Assembly: GCF_040049255.1 (NCBI RefSeq)
Contig: NZ_JBDZDR010000002.1
Location: 872,370-936,369, forward strand
DNA from: Pseudaminobacter sp040049255
GTDB taxonomy: Bacteria > Pseudomonadota > Alphaproteobacteria > Rhizobiales > Rhizobiaceae
Length of the DNA: 64,000 nucleotides
Reading direction: 5' to 3'
In this document: piece by piece, positions 53,586 through 62,354 of the stretch
Layout of the letters: each line of letters begins with the position of its first letter
Numbering within the stretch: the stretch's first letter is position 1
Notes under the pieces: generated by a model
What the model was told of the DNA's origin: nothing
What the model saw: the letters and a program-made list of their open reading frames with translations, nothing else
Database searches by the model: none
Translations under genes and position numbers: made by a program

Positions 53586-55457
53586 TCAATGGCCTGACAA
53601 CGATTCCTCGTCTGCCAGTGTGGTCAAGATGCGCACTCTGTTTCGATTGATGGCATCTATGATCGCGCCTTCATGGGGCAGTGCGCCGCTGGCGATTGCG
53701 GTAGCGTCCGCGGCAACAGCGACCACACCTTCCTGGTCGGCGCACTTCACCAGTATCAGGTCACGGTCGTCGCCCCGGGCATGCATCACACAAGCGGGCG
53801 GCCTACGATGCGTCAGCATCGTTCCCTCATAGGGATCGAGACAATACTCGTTGCTGACCAAAGCCAATATCGACGCCTGCAGGTCGCGCTGCTGATAGTT
53901 CTCGGCTATCACATGCGGGAAGTCGAGCGCCCGGGTCGCTACGATGGCGGGTATTCGCGCCGCTGCCGATGCCCCGAACCTGTCAATCTCTGTTTTCCTA
54001 TATGGCTCCATGGCCCTGTGGTCGCCGGTAATGAACAGTATGCCATCATCGAAGAAGCCGGCGTCGAGGAGATTCTCGTAAAGATCGCCGATCATCTGGT
54101 CGGTCATGCGAATGACGTGCTCTTCGGTATGGAGTGCGCTCCCATCTGGGGCCATGAATGGACGATGGCTCCAGAAAGTCTGTGCTGTGATGAAGTAAGG
54201 ACGGTCTTGGCGCATGCTGGCCATCTCGTCCAACACGACCTCATAAAGCAGTTGGTCCGGCACGGAATCGAACGGGCCGCGCACTACCTGTTTGTCAAAA
54301 CGCGGGTCATCGTTTCCGATTATCCTCTCGTGGCCAATCGCTCTAAGCCAGTCCGCCTGGCCAAGGAACGTAAGGTCGCCCGCACCCACGAAAGTCGTCT
54401 GATAGCCTTGTTTTGCCAATTGCCCGGGCAGCGTCTCATGAATGTGGCTGAAGTCATCGAGGCGAGGCGAGCCCCATTCGTTGAATTTCGCTTGCTCGGG
54501 AACGAAGGGAAACGTTCCTGTGAGTAGCGAAATCAATCCGCCGATCGTCGTCCATCCATTGGCATAGAAATTGGTAAGCGCCGTCTCCTTCTGCGCGATC
54601 GCGTCCAGACGCGGCGTCCAATCCTCGATCCCCGAGAAGTATTTGGAATGATATGCAGACAGGCTCTCGACCATCACCACAAGCACGTTCAGGGCCCTCG
54701 CGTCTCCTTTGTGGCAACTGCGCGTCGCGGGCTTGGATAGAAGCATCCGGCGAAAGTCGCCGCTGAATGTTGTCTTCCTGAAAAAGCTGGCGTTTCGTTC
54801 GGCGAAATTCTCAAACAGCGGCTTGTCGCCAAAAGCGTATACGTAAGAAGGCAGTGGAACGAGATAAAAGGCTGCGAGGAGAGCTGCCGCCGACAGGATC
54901 GGCAGCGCCCGGGGCCTCAAGATTGACCGACCGCCCACGAACGCAAGGCTGAAATAGATAATCGCCCCGAAGCCGACAGCGGCGACAGGTACAATCCATC
55001 CTCTTCTGGCAAACGTTGTGCTCAGCCCGGTTCTAAGTAGCGTTCCGAATGAGTTCATCTCTCCCGAAAAAGTGACCGCGTCACTGATGTAGAGCCGTGT
55101 CCCAAAGAAGAAGTAAGCAAAAACGTCGAAAACGTAGATTGCAAATATTGAGACGAATACTGCCCTTGTCACGGCAGCCAAGTGACGGGTTATTGCGCCG
55201 GCCTGGAAATACAGGTTGAGCGTATAGAGAAGAAGCAGGGCGGCCAAGATGGCGGCATCGTGCTGCACCAGGGCGATCAGGAACGTGTCCGTCGCAGCGC
55301 TTCGCATCAGAACGAACTTGCCGACAAGGAAGACCCCGAGAAATCCGCACAGGAAGAGTTCGGGGATCCTGAGAATTCTGAAGAATCGCCTGAGGATCAG
55401 GCCGCGAAAGGCGCGGAACCGGGAAAGCGACTGCTCCCTATCGGGCGGCGATGACAT
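53586..55457 (-). CDS. LTA synthase-like membrane phosphotransferase (sulfatase fold)
   Basis: A 623-residue inner-membrane enzyme of the alkaline-phosphatase/sulfatase superfamily. Five hydrophobic segments occupy about residues 30-215. The periplasmic catalytic domain starts near 255 (ALNVLVVMVESLSAYHSKYF), with the nucleophile threonine at 303/304 (NGWTTIGG) and metal-binding TGDHRAMEPY. Relatives transfer phosphoglycerol or phosphoethanolamine from phospholipids to glycans or lipids (LtaS, OpgB, EptA). In rhizobia such enzymes decorate cyclic glucans or lipid A; the acceptor here is unknown. It lies 73 bases upstream of pssA on the same strand. Confidence 0.85.
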   Translation of the reverse strand: MSSPPDREQSLSRFRAFRGLILRRFFRILRIPELFLCGFLGVFLVGKFVLMRSAATDTFLIALVQHDAAILAALLLLYTLNLYFQAGAITRHLAAVTRAVFVSIFAIYVFDVFAYFFFGTRLYISDAVTFSGEMNSFGTLLRTGLSTTFARRGWIVPVAAVGFGAIIYFSLAFVGGRSILRPRALPILSAAALLAAFYLVPLPSYVYAFGDKPLFENFAERNASFFRKTTFSGDFRRMLLSKPATRSCHKGDARALNVLVVMVESLSAYHSKYFSGIEDWTPRLDAIAQKETALTNFYANGWTTIGGLISLLTGTFPFVPEQAKFNEWGSPRLDDFSHIHETLPGQLAKQGYQTTFVGAGDLTFLGQADWLRAIGHERIIGNDDPRFDKQVVRGPFDSVPDQLLYEVVLDEMASMRQDRPYFITAQTFWSHRPFMAPDGSALHTEEHVIRMTDQMIGDLYENLLDAGFFDDGILFITGDHRAMEPYRKTEIDRFGASAAARIPAIVATRALDFPHVIAENYQQRDLQASILALVSNEYCLDPYEGTMLTHRRPPACVMHARGDDRDLILVKCADQEGVVAVAADATAIASGALPHEGAIIDAINRNRVRILTTLADEESLSGH

Positions 55458-55624
55458 CCGGTTGGTCCTGTGGCAGACATTTGCCGACTAGGAAAGGCAA
55501 AGCGCCAAGTGGGGTCAACTTGCCTATGCGGACGCCTTGCACTGAAAATTGATCAGACGATCATGCAAAGGGCGTACCCGGCTTGAGGAACAGAGCGGTT
55601 TGTCATGAAAACCGATTGTACGCC

Positions 55625-56398
55625 TCAAGAAACGACACCCGCCAAAAAACGCGAGAATAGTTCGCGCTGCGATGAAATTCCCAGCTTGGCATAGATATTG
55701 CGCCGATGAATGCGGACAGTTCCCGTGGAGATGTTTAGCGCTTGTCCGGTCGCCTCAGCCGAATACCCCTTGAGAATGAAGGCAACGATCTCACTCTCGC
55801 GGCGCGTTAGACGATCGAGGCCCTGTCCTGTAATTTCGGGGCGCCCCACTTTCTGTGCGGTAAAGTCCTGCGCCAGTCCACTCCACTGCTGCCGCATCAG
55901 TGCCGTGACGACCGGTGCCACGGCCGCCAGTCGACGAAAATCCGTCCGGCTGAACACTTTCTCTTCGCGCATCAGCGAAAGCACCACATGACATTCTTCG
56001 GGCATTTCGGCAAAGAAACCGATCTCCTCAGCGATCTCGGTTCGCTTGTAATAGGTGCGGAAATATTCGCCTTGATAGAAGCGGTCAGGCGCAAGTGTTT
56101 TCAGGCGGTAAAGGCCGGGCGGCACGGGGCGGACGGCGCTCTGGCAGAACGGGTCGAGAAGGTAGGGCCCCTCCTGATAGTCGGTGACGAACACGCGGCG
56201 CCGATGTTCCGGAAACGTGTCGAAGATGTCGATCGGTTTGCTTTCGCCGGAGTATCCGAAGATCACGGTGAAGGAAAAAGGCACGATTGCCTGCAGCCAT
56301 GCGGTGAGCGCGGGGCAGAAGCCGGTCTGGCCGATAAGATCGATGACGGCACCCAGTTGCGGCGCATACAGCGGACTCTGCCGTGAAACTAGCGTCAT
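55625..56398 (-). CDS. LuxR-family transcriptional regulator
   Basis: A 257-residue regulator. The C-terminal ~65 residues are a LuxR/FixJ helix-turn-helix (LDRLTRRESEIVAFILKGYS, ATGQALNISTGTVRIHRRNI). The N-terminal ~180 residues form an unassigned sensing region without a receiver domain or clear autoinducer pocket. The start is the ATG at 56398; the frame stays open far upstream, but that part is antisense to the ATPase gene. It is divergent from the polyamine-type importer across 90 bases and is its likely regulator. Confidence 0.87.
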   Translation of the reverse strand: MTLVSRQSPLYAPQLGAVIDLIGQTGFCPALTAWLQAIVPFSFTVIFGYSGESKPIDIFDTFPEHRRRVFVTDYQEGPYLLDPFCQSAVRPVPPGLYRLKTLAPDRFYQGEYFRTYYKRTEIAEEIGFFAEMPEECHVVLSLMREEKVFSRTDFRRLAAVAPVVTALMRQQWSGLAQDFTAQKVGRPEITGQGLDRLTRRESEIVAFILKGYSAEATGQALNISTGTVRIHRRNIYAKLGISSQRELFSRFLAGVVS

Positions 56399-56488
56399 GA
56401 TACGATCTATGCCTTTTGTGATATATACAGTGGCAAAAGAGTTTTCTAACTTTTTCCGCAAGTCAAGCAATAGTAGCCGAAGTCGAGC

Positions 56489-57583
56489 ATGGTGAATCAG
56501 ACAATTGCCGAGCTGCGGAACGTTACCAAGCGTTTCGGTGCGGTGACCGCCGCGGAAGGCTTGGATCTGGCGATCTTCCAGGGTGAGTTTCTTTCCTTCC
56601 TCGGCCCCTCGGGTTGCGGAAAGACCACGGCGTTGCGCATGCTCGCGGGGTTCGAGCAGGCGAGCGAGGGTGATGTCCTGATCGACGGCGAGGTCGTCAA
56701 TGGCGTCCCGCCCTATCAGCGCCCGGTCAACATGGTGTTCCAGCAATATGCGCTGTTCCCGCATATGAACGTGGCGCGCAACGTCGCCTACGGGCTGAAC
56801 CAGCGTCGGCCGCGCCTTGCCCGGGCCGATATCGCCGCCAAGGTCGCGCGCGCGCTCGACATGGTGCGCCTGTCGGGCTTCACCGACCGGCGCATCTGGG
56901 AAATGTCTGGCGGGCAGCAGCAGCGCGTGGCGCTGGCGCGGGCCATCGTCAACGAACCGAAGATCCTGCTTCTCGACGAGCCGATGGCGGCGCTGGACAA
57001 GAAGCTGCGCCATGACATGCAGATCGAGCTGAAGTCCCTGCAGCGGGAACTCGGCATCACCTTCGTGCTCGTCACGCATGATCAGGAGGAGGCGCTGTCG
57101 ATGTCGGATCGCGTCTGCATCATGCACCAGGGCCGGATTGCCCAGATCGGCACGCCGGAAGAACTCTACGACCAGCCGCTGAACCGCTATGTCGCCGATT
57201 TCATCGGCCGGTCGAATTTCATCGCGGCGCGTGCCGTCGGCTGTGACGGCGAGCGGCTGATTGCCGAGGGACCGGGAGGCCTGCGCTTCGTCGCCCGGGC
57301 CGGGGGGGAGGCCGCGGGCGAGGGGGCCGTGATGCTGTCGCTGCGCCCGGAGGAGATCCGCATTGCGCCGGCCGGCGCGGCCGGCGAGGGGCACGAGATG
57401 CGGGTCACGCACCGCATCTTCCTCGGCGAGCATGTCGAATACCATCTGCGTTCCGCCGCGCTCGATCACCTGATCGCAGTCGTGCCGCGCTCGACCGACA
57501 TTGCAGAGGGCACCCCCGGCGTCGGAGTGGCCGTTCGCGTGTCCTGGCGCGATGGCGCAGCGCTCGCGCTGGCGGAAGACTGA
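56489..57583 (+). CDS. potA: Spermidine/putrescine-type ABC transporter ATPase (PotA-like)
   Basis: A 364-residue ATPase with a C-terminal TOBE-type domain. Walker A is GPSGCGKT at 39-46, the signature MSGGQQQR, and Walker B ILLLDEPMAALDKKLR. The sequence MVFQQYALFPHMNVARNVAY is typical of PotA. It opens the operon potA-potD-potB-potC-SDR. Confidence 0.92.
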   Translation: MVNQTIAELRNVTKRFGAVTAAEGLDLAIFQGEFLSFLGPSGCGKTTALRMLAGFEQASEGDVLIDGEVVNGVPPYQRPVNMVFQQYALFPHMNVARNVAYGLNQRRPRLARADIAAKVARALDMVRLSGFTDRRIWEMSGGQQQRVALARAIVNEPKILLLDEPMAALDKKLRHDMQIELKSLQRELGITFVLVTHDQEEALSMSDRVCIMHQGRIAQIGTPEELYDQPLNRYVADFIGRSNFIAARAVGCDGERLIAEGPGGLRFVARAGGEAAGEGAVMLSLRPEEIRIAPAGAAGEGHEMRVTHRIFLGEHVEYHLRSAALDHLIAVVPRSTDIAEGTPGVGVAVRVSWRDGAALALAED

Positions 57584-57650
57584 TTTCGTGCGGCCGGGCG
57601 CAGGCGTGCCCGGCTCCCGTTTGACCACGTCGACACTTGGGAGGATATCG

Positions 57651-58808
57651 ATGACTGACAATAGCGGGCATATCTCGGCAAAGGAATTCCTCGAGCGGCT
57701 GGAAAGCTACCGCAAGGGCTCGATTTCGCGGCGCCATTTCCTCGGGGTCACCGGCCTCGGGCTTGCCACTTCGGTTCTGGCCGGCGCCATGCCCGGCCTT
57801 GCATCCCGCGCCCGGGGGGCCGGCAACATCGGCGACCGCGTGGTGATCGCCACTTGGCCGAACTATCATGATCCGGCCGATTTCGAGGCCTTCAAGGCCG
57901 CCACCGGCTGCGCCGTGGACATGAACGTCTTCGGATCGAACGAGGAGATGCTGGCCAAGCTCCAGGCGGGCGGCACCGGCTGGGACGTGGTGGTGGCGAC
58001 CAACTATACGATCACCACCTATGCCGGCGAGAAGATCATCGAGGAGATCGACCTCTCGCGGCTGCCGAACTACGACAAGACGGCCACCGACCCGCGCTTT
58101 GCCGGCCCGGGCATCGTCGACGGCAAGACCTACGCCATCCCGCGCAATGTCGGCACCACCGGCTTTTGTCTCAACACCGCCGATTTTTCCGGAACCCGGC
58201 CCACGAGCTGGAAGGAGTTCTGGGATCTGACGAAGGGTGAGCTTTCCGGCCGCTCCATCGTGCATGACTACCAGCTCACCGCCATCGGCAATGCGCTGAA
58301 GTATTTCGGCTACTCCTTCAATTCGGTCGATCCGAAGGAGCTGGACGAGGCCGAGAAGCTGCTGATCGAAGCCAAGCCGCATCTCTTCGCGATCACCTCG
58401 GACTACCAGCCGCCGATGCGCTCGGGCGACGCGACCATGTCGATGTGCTGGACGGGCGATGCGACCCAGTTGAACCGCGACATGCCCGAGATCGTCTACG
58501 TCCTCGGCAAGGAAGGCGGCGAGATCTGGTCGGACTTCTTCACCATTCCCGCCTCGGCACCGCACAAGGACGCCGCCTATGCGCTGATCGACTTCCTGCT
58601 TGAGCCGAACATGGCGGCAAAGGAAGCCCAGTTCCACGGCTACGCCACCGGCGACAGCCGCGTCGATGCGCTACTGCCGGCCGAGATGCGCGAAAGCGAG
58701 ATCCTCTATCCGGCGGCCGAACTTCTCAATGCGCTTGAATTCGGCGCGGCGGTCACCATGACCAACCCGCAGCGCGCCGAAATCCTCGCACGCTTCAAGT
58801 CGGCGTAA
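57651..58808 (+). CDS. Spermidine/putrescine-type ABC transporter substrate-binding protein (Tat signal)
   Basis: A 385-residue periplasmic binding protein of the PotD/PotF class. An unusually long N-terminal region (about 30 residues) precedes a twin-arginine leader (SRRHFLGVTGLGLAT). The mature part has VVIATWPNYHDPADFEAFKA and LAKLQAGGTGWDVVVATNYT, the class hallmarks. GGGAGGA stands upstream of the ATG at 57651. Only 10 bases separate it from the next gene and, unlike the other five importers, no stem-loop follows it. The ligand may be a polyamine or a related compound. Confidence 0.9.
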   Translation: MTDNSGHISAKEFLERLESYRKGSISRRHFLGVTGLGLATSVLAGAMPGLASRARGAGNIGDRVVIATWPNYHDPADFEAFKAATGCAVDMNVFGSNEEMLAKLQAGGTGWDVVVATNYTITTYAGEKIIEEIDLSRLPNYDKTATDPRFAGPGIVDGKTYAIPRNVGTTGFCLNTADFSGTRPTSWKEFWDLTKGELSGRSIVHDYQLTAIGNALKYFGYSFNSVDPKELDEAEKLLIEAKPHLFAITSDYQPPMRSGDATMSMCWTGDATQLNRDMPEIVYVLGKEGGEIWSDFFTIPASAPHKDAAYALIDFLLEPNMAAKEAQFHGYATGDSRVDALLPAEMRESEILYPAAELLNALEFGAAVTMTNPQRAEILARFKSA

Positions 58809-58818
58809 GGAGCGGGAC

Positions 58819-59670
58819 GTGCGACCATCCCTGCGCACCACCCTCTTCCTGGCTCCGGCCACGGCCTGGCTACTCGCCATGCTGGTGCTGCCGCTTGTGG
58901 TGGTCGTCGTCTTCAGCTTCGGCGAAAGAGGGGCCGCGGGCGGTTACGTCCCGGCCTTCACCTTCGACAATTATTTCAATCTCGGCGCCCGCTGGGCAGC
59001 GTTCAGGAATACGCTGACGCTTGCCCCGCTCGGCACGCTGCTGTGCCTGCTGATCGCCTATCCGCTCGCCTATTTCCTGGCGCAGAAGGCGCCGCCGCGC
59101 TGGCGCACCGCGCTGCTAATCCTGGTGATCGTGCCGTTCTGGACCTCGATCCTGATCCGCTCCTATGCGTGGATCCAGATTCTCGGCGGCAACGGCCTGC
59201 CGCGGCTCATCGGCGAGCTCGGTTTCGATCGGCCCCGCTTCATCAACACGCCTTTCGCGGTCATGGTGGGCATTGTCTACGGCTATCTGCCGCTGATGGT
59301 GTTCCCGATCTATGTCGCGCTGGAGAAGCTCGACCGGCGCCTGCTGGAAGCCTCAAGCGACCTCGGCAGCCCGCCCTGGCGCACGTTTCTCCAGGTCACG
59401 CTACCCCTGTCGCTCGCCGGCGTGGCGACGGGCTCCATGCTGGTCTTCATCCTGTTGATGGGTGAATTCCTCATCCCGCAGCTTCTCGGCGGCGGCAAGG
59501 TCTTCTTCGTCGGCAATGCGCTGGTCGATCTGTTCCTGCAATCGCGAAACTGGCCCTTCGGCGCGGCGATGGCGGCGACGCTGGTGCTGGTGATGCTTGT
59601 CACCGTGTCGCTCTATCTGCGCAGCCTGCGGCGGCTTTCCGGCGGGCGCGACGACGTGGCATTGATGTAG
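58819..59670 (+). CDS. potB: Spermidine/putrescine-type ABC transporter permease (PotB-like)
   Basis: A 283-residue inner-membrane permease. It has the PotB/PotH start (FLAPATAWLLAMLVLPLVVV) and VPFWTSILIRSYAWIQILGG, then the coupling loop RRLLEASSDLGSPPWRTFLQ. It begins with GTG (58819) after a GGAGCGGG site, 10 bases past the binding-protein stop. Confidence 0.92.
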   Translation: MRPSLRTTLFLAPATAWLLAMLVLPLVVVVVFSFGERGAAGGYVPAFTFDNYFNLGARWAAFRNTLTLAPLGTLLCLLIAYPLAYFLAQKAPPRWRTALLILVIVPFWTSILIRSYAWIQILGGNGLPRLIGELGFDRPRFINTPFAVMVGIVYGYLPLMVFPIYVALEKLDRRLLEASSDLGSPPWRTFLQVTLPLSLAGVATGSMLVFILLMGEFLIPQLLGGGKVFFVGNALVDLFLQSRNWPFGAAMAATLVLVMLVTVSLYLRSLRRLSGGRDDVALM

Positions 59671-59679
59671 GGGATAGCG

Positions 59680-60486
59680 ATGCGACTCTATGCTCTCGCG
59701 GTCTACCTGTTCCTCTATATCCCGATCGGGGTGATCGCGCTCTTTTCTTTTAATGCCGGGCGGCATGCGGCGCAGTTCAGCGGCTTTTCCCTGCAATGGT
59801 ACGGCAAGGCGCTGGCCAATCCCTTCGTCGTCGGCGCCGTCAAGACCAGCTTCACCGTCGCCGTCACCTCGGCGCTGCTGGCCACCCTGTTCGGTACGCT
59901 GGCGGCCGTTGCCCTGCAGGGCGTACGCGGCCGGCTGCGCCTTCTTTATGACGCGCTGGTCTATGTCGCGGTGATGGTGCCGGGGATCGTCATTGGCATC
60001 GCGACCCTGATCGCGCTGGTGACGGTGTTCGATACGCTCAATCCGCTTCTCGCCACGCTGTTCGGTCCGGAAAACCCGGTCCAGCTCGGTCTCGGCAAGG
60101 GCTCGCTTATCGCCGCGCACGGCCTCTTCACCATGGCGCTGGTCATCATCATTGTGCGCGCCCGTCTGCAGGGCATGGACCGCTCGCTGCTCGAGGCTTC
60201 CGCCGATCTCGGCGCGCCGCCGATGCGCAGCTTCGTGCAGATCACCCTGCCGCAGATCGCGCCGGCAGTGCTGGCCGGCTTTCTTCTGGCCTTCACCTTC
60301 AGCTTCGATGACTTCATCATCGCCTTCTTCGTCGCCGGATCCGAGACCACCCTGCCGATCTACGTGTTTTCGTCGATCCGGCGCGGCGTGACGCCGGAAA
60401 TCAATGTCATCGGCACACTCGTTCTGGCCGCCTCGTTGCTCAGCCTGATCACCGCGCAGGTGGTCATGCGTCGGCGCAGCCATTGA
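59680..60486 (+). CDS. potC: Spermidine/putrescine-type ABC transporter permease (PotC-like)
   Basis: A 268-residue inner-membrane permease with six hydrophobic segments. It shows PotC/PotI features: YIPIGVIALFSFNAGRHAAQ, the FSLQWYGKALANP block, and the coupling loop RSLLEASADLGAPPMRSFVQ. TFSFDDFIIAFFVAGSETTL near the end is diagnostic. The SDR gene begins 20 bases after its stop. Confidence 0.93.
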   Translation: MRLYALAVYLFLYIPIGVIALFSFNAGRHAAQFSGFSLQWYGKALANPFVVGAVKTSFTVAVTSALLATLFGTLAAVALQGVRGRLRLLYDALVYVAVMVPGIVIGIATLIALVTVFDTLNPLLATLFGPENPVQLGLGKGSLIAAHGLFTMALVIIIVRARLQGMDRSLLEASADLGAPPMRSFVQITLPQIAPAVLAGFLLAFTFSFDDFIIAFFVAGSETTLPIYVFSSIRRGVTPEINVIGTLVLAASLLSLITAQVVMRRRSH

Positions 60487-60506
60487 GACCCTGGGAGTTT
60501 TCAAAG

Positions 60507-61265
60507 ATGGAGTTGAAGGATCTTGTCGCGCTGGTGACGGCGGGAGGATCGGGCATCGGCCGCGCGGGGGCGCTCGCCATGGCGCGCGAGGGCGCCCATG
60601 TCGTCGTCACCGACCTTGTCGCCGAGCGGGCAGGGGCGGTGGCCGCCGAGATCGCCGCGGCAGGCGGGCGGGCGGAAGGCTTCGGTCTCGACGTCCTGGA
60701 TGATGCCGCGCTGGAAGGGGCGATCCTTGGCGCTGCCGAACGTCACGGTCGGCTCGACGTGCTGCATTCACATGCCGGCGTCCAGGTGCCGGGCCGACTG
60801 GATCAGGTCGATGCAAGCCAGATGGATCTTTCCTGGCGCCTCAACGTCCGGGCGCATTTCGTTGCCGCCAAGGCTGTGATGCAGGTGATGGCGCCGCGCC
60901 GGCAGGGCTCGATCATCATCACCTCGTCGAATTCCGGCGTGCAATACGATCGCGAGATGATCGCCTACTGCACCACCAAGCACGCGGTGATCGCCATGGT
61001 GCGCCAGATCGCGGTCGATTTCGCCCGCCACAATGTACGCTGCAATGCGCTCTGCCCGGGTTTCGTCGATACGGTGTTTAATGCGGGCTTCGAAGTCCAG
61101 ATGGGCGGACGCGCCGCTCTCGAGGATTATGTTCGAGACGCCATTCCCATGGGGCGCTTCGGCTCCGCCGAGGAGATCGGCGAGGCGATACTCTACCTCG
61201 CGTCAAACAAGTCCGCCTTCATGACCGGCCACGCGCTGGTGATCGATGGAGCGGAAAGCCTGTAG
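60507..61265 (+). CDS. Short-chain dehydrogenase/reductase (SDR)
   Basis: A 252-residue classical SDR. The cofactor loop TAGGSGIG is at 11-18, the catalytic Tyr154 and Lys158 lie in YCTTKHA with Ser in ITSSNSG before it, and the C-terminus has LASNKSAFMTGHALVIDGAE. An Asp in VVTDLVAERAG suggests NAD(H) preference. GGGAG lies upstream of the ATG at 60507. As last gene of the pot-type operon it probably acts on the imported compound or its product. The exact substrate is unknown. Confidence 0.9.
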   Translation: MELKDLVALVTAGGSGIGRAGALAMAREGAHVVVTDLVAERAGAVAAEIAAAGGRAEGFGLDVLDDAALEGAILGAAERHGRLDVLHSHAGVQVPGRLDQVDASQMDLSWRLNVRAHFVAAKAVMQVMAPRRQGSIIITSSNSGVQYDREMIAYCTTKHAVIAMVRQIAVDFARHNVRCNALCPGFVDTVFNAGFEVQMGGRAALEDYVRDAIPMGRFGSAEEIGEAILYLASNKSAFMTGHALVIDGAESL

Positions 61266-61622
61266 CCCTGGCAGGAGGACGGAGGGCCTGAATCCTCAGC
61301 CTCGCTTGCGCGCGCGCAGCAAGAACGTAATAAGCTATGCACATCATTCGTTTAAGTCATTGAAAAGAGTGGCTGGGGAACCTGGATTCAAACGACGGGA
61401 TCCGGTTGGTAAATTTTTCAACGGCTTAGCAGAATCTGCGCGGGCAATGTGGGGGCCTCTTGTGGGGTTGTCAACAATTACATTTGCGGTCAACGAAGGG
61501 CTGCTATCGATCTTCATGGCAGGAGGCAAGGATGCTTAAAGCGGACCTTGCACGTCGCTGTTATCTTGGATCATATCTGTCGCAGGTTTCGGGAATTTTG
61601 CGAGAATTGAAAGGGAAAGCGT
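61266..61622. other. Boundary region without a supported gene
   Basis: These bases carry the tRNA-like fragment (61370-61393) and otherwise no convincing frame. The G+C content falls noticeably from about 61330 on, in contrast to the operon on the left. A 97-codon frame runs from inside the SDR end to 61539 but has no family resemblance and no good ribosome site. Confidence 0.5.
61370..61393 (-). repeat. tRNA-Gln-like 3' end fragment, probable attachment site
   Basis: Read leftward, the segment ends in CCAGGTTCCCCAGCCA preceded by TTTGAAT: the T-loop, T-stem 3' strand, acceptor 3' strand, discriminator G and CCA of a tRNA, most like tRNA-Gln (acceptor TTCCCCA, G73). No tRNA body follows at higher coordinates. 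Such 3'-end copies are left where an integrase-type element inserts into a tRNA gene. This orientation places the element to the right. Confidence 0.55.
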
Positions 61623-61769
61623 ATGACCGTAGTGCAGGACATATCTGCAACTCGTACCTTTGGCTCCAAGGTCGATTTCGGAAAGACCGCCTCCGACTAT
61701 CGCGCATTCCGAGCGGACTATCATTTCCTCCGCGCGTCGCCAGGCCGACGAGGCGAAGCGGCTCCATGA
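61623..61769 (+). pseudogene. N-terminal fragment of a class I SAM-dependent methyltransferase gene
   Basis: A 48-codon frame with an AAGGGAAA ribosome site. Its residues 14-31 (GSKVDFGKTASDYRAFRA) match the usual start of a methyltransferase group in which FGKTASDYxxxRAGFP precedes the SAM-binding fold. After residue about 33 the similarity stops and the frame runs into the coding sequence of the next gene in another phase. The gene is cut at about 61720. Confidence 0.5.
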
Positions 61770-62169
61770 TGCCGCGCTGCTTGATCGCCGGACGGCTCGC
61801 AAGCTGATGGGCGCAGCGAAGGCGGAAGCCCGCCGCGTCCTTACCCTAGCCCGGCTGGAGACCGCCCGGCTGCAATCGTTCGGAAGCCGCCTGCGACGGT
61901 TCTGGGATGGCCTCCGGCGTTCCTCAATCCGGGATGCCGTCCGGCGTGAGGCTGCTGCCGATGTCGCCCGTCTCCGGGGCAGCGTCGATGATGTCGCCCG
62001 TCGCCTGGAAGGGGAGGCGCGGCAAAGACGGGAAGCGGATCGACGGGCTGCGGACGCATCCGCCTCGGCCCGTGGCGTGGGTCGTGAACGCGACCGGCTG
62101 CGGCGGGAACTCGATGCGCTCCGGCCTGCATCAGGGCCGGGAATGAAACCTTCAGGGAGGGCACCATGA
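61660..62169 (+). CDS. Basic coiled-coil protein, 5' end probably truncated
   Basis: The frame gives 169 residues, very rich in Arg, Ala and Glu. From about residue 26 (ARRQADEAKRLHDAALLDRR) it forms a long predicted helix/coiled coil (ARLRGSVDDVARRLEGEARQ, RREADRRAADASA). The first ~25 residues overlap the methyltransferase stub in another phase, so the natural start is probably lost. The composition recalls the C-terminal tails of plasmid mobilisation (MobV-like) relaxases, but no catalytic motif is present. Function is not assigned. Confidence 0.4.
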   Translation: MAPRSISERPPPTIAHSERTIISSARRQADEAKRLHDAALLDRRTARKLMGAAKAEARRVLTLARLETARLQSFGSRLRRFWDGLRRSSIRDAVRREAAADVARLRGSVDDVARRLEGEARQRREADRRAADASASARGVGRERDRLRRELDALRPASGPGMKPSGRAP

Positions 62170-62354
62170 TGACGAGAAAGCGGAAGCGGAGAAGCTGCTG
62201 GGATGTCCGGCTGTCGCGCGCCAGACAGGCAAGGGCGGCTGCCAGGAAGCGCAACGCCGGAACGCTGCTCGCGTGGCTCCTGTTCGTGCTGGCGCTGCTC
62301 TCGATCTCCGTAGCGGACTTCTCCGTTACGCCTAGACTTTTCCGTCGCGAGTGA
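62169..62354 (+). CDS. Small basic membrane protein
   Basis: About 61 residues starting at the second ATG (62169), directly at the end of the coiled-coil frame. The N-terminal half is Lys/Arg-rich (TRKRKRRS, ARQARAAARKRN) and is followed by one hydrophobic helix (TLLAWLLFVLALLSISVA). It resembles small positive-inside membrane proteins carried by mobile elements; not recognised. Confidence 0.4.
   Translation: MTRKRKRRSCWDVRLSRARQARAAARKRNAGTLLAWLLFVLALLSISVADFSVTPRLFRRE

Noticed and set aside
56399..57661. Upstream extension of the LuxR-type gene to 678 codons
   Set aside because: The extra 420 codons are antisense to potA; only the part from 56398 has regulator features.
57405..58637. 410-codon open frame on the - strand
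   Set aside because: Antisense to the polyamine-type binding protein, no motif.
61246..61539. 97-codon frame over the tRNA-like fragment
   Set aside because: No ribosome site, no family match, and it covers the end of the SDR gene and the attachment-like sequence.
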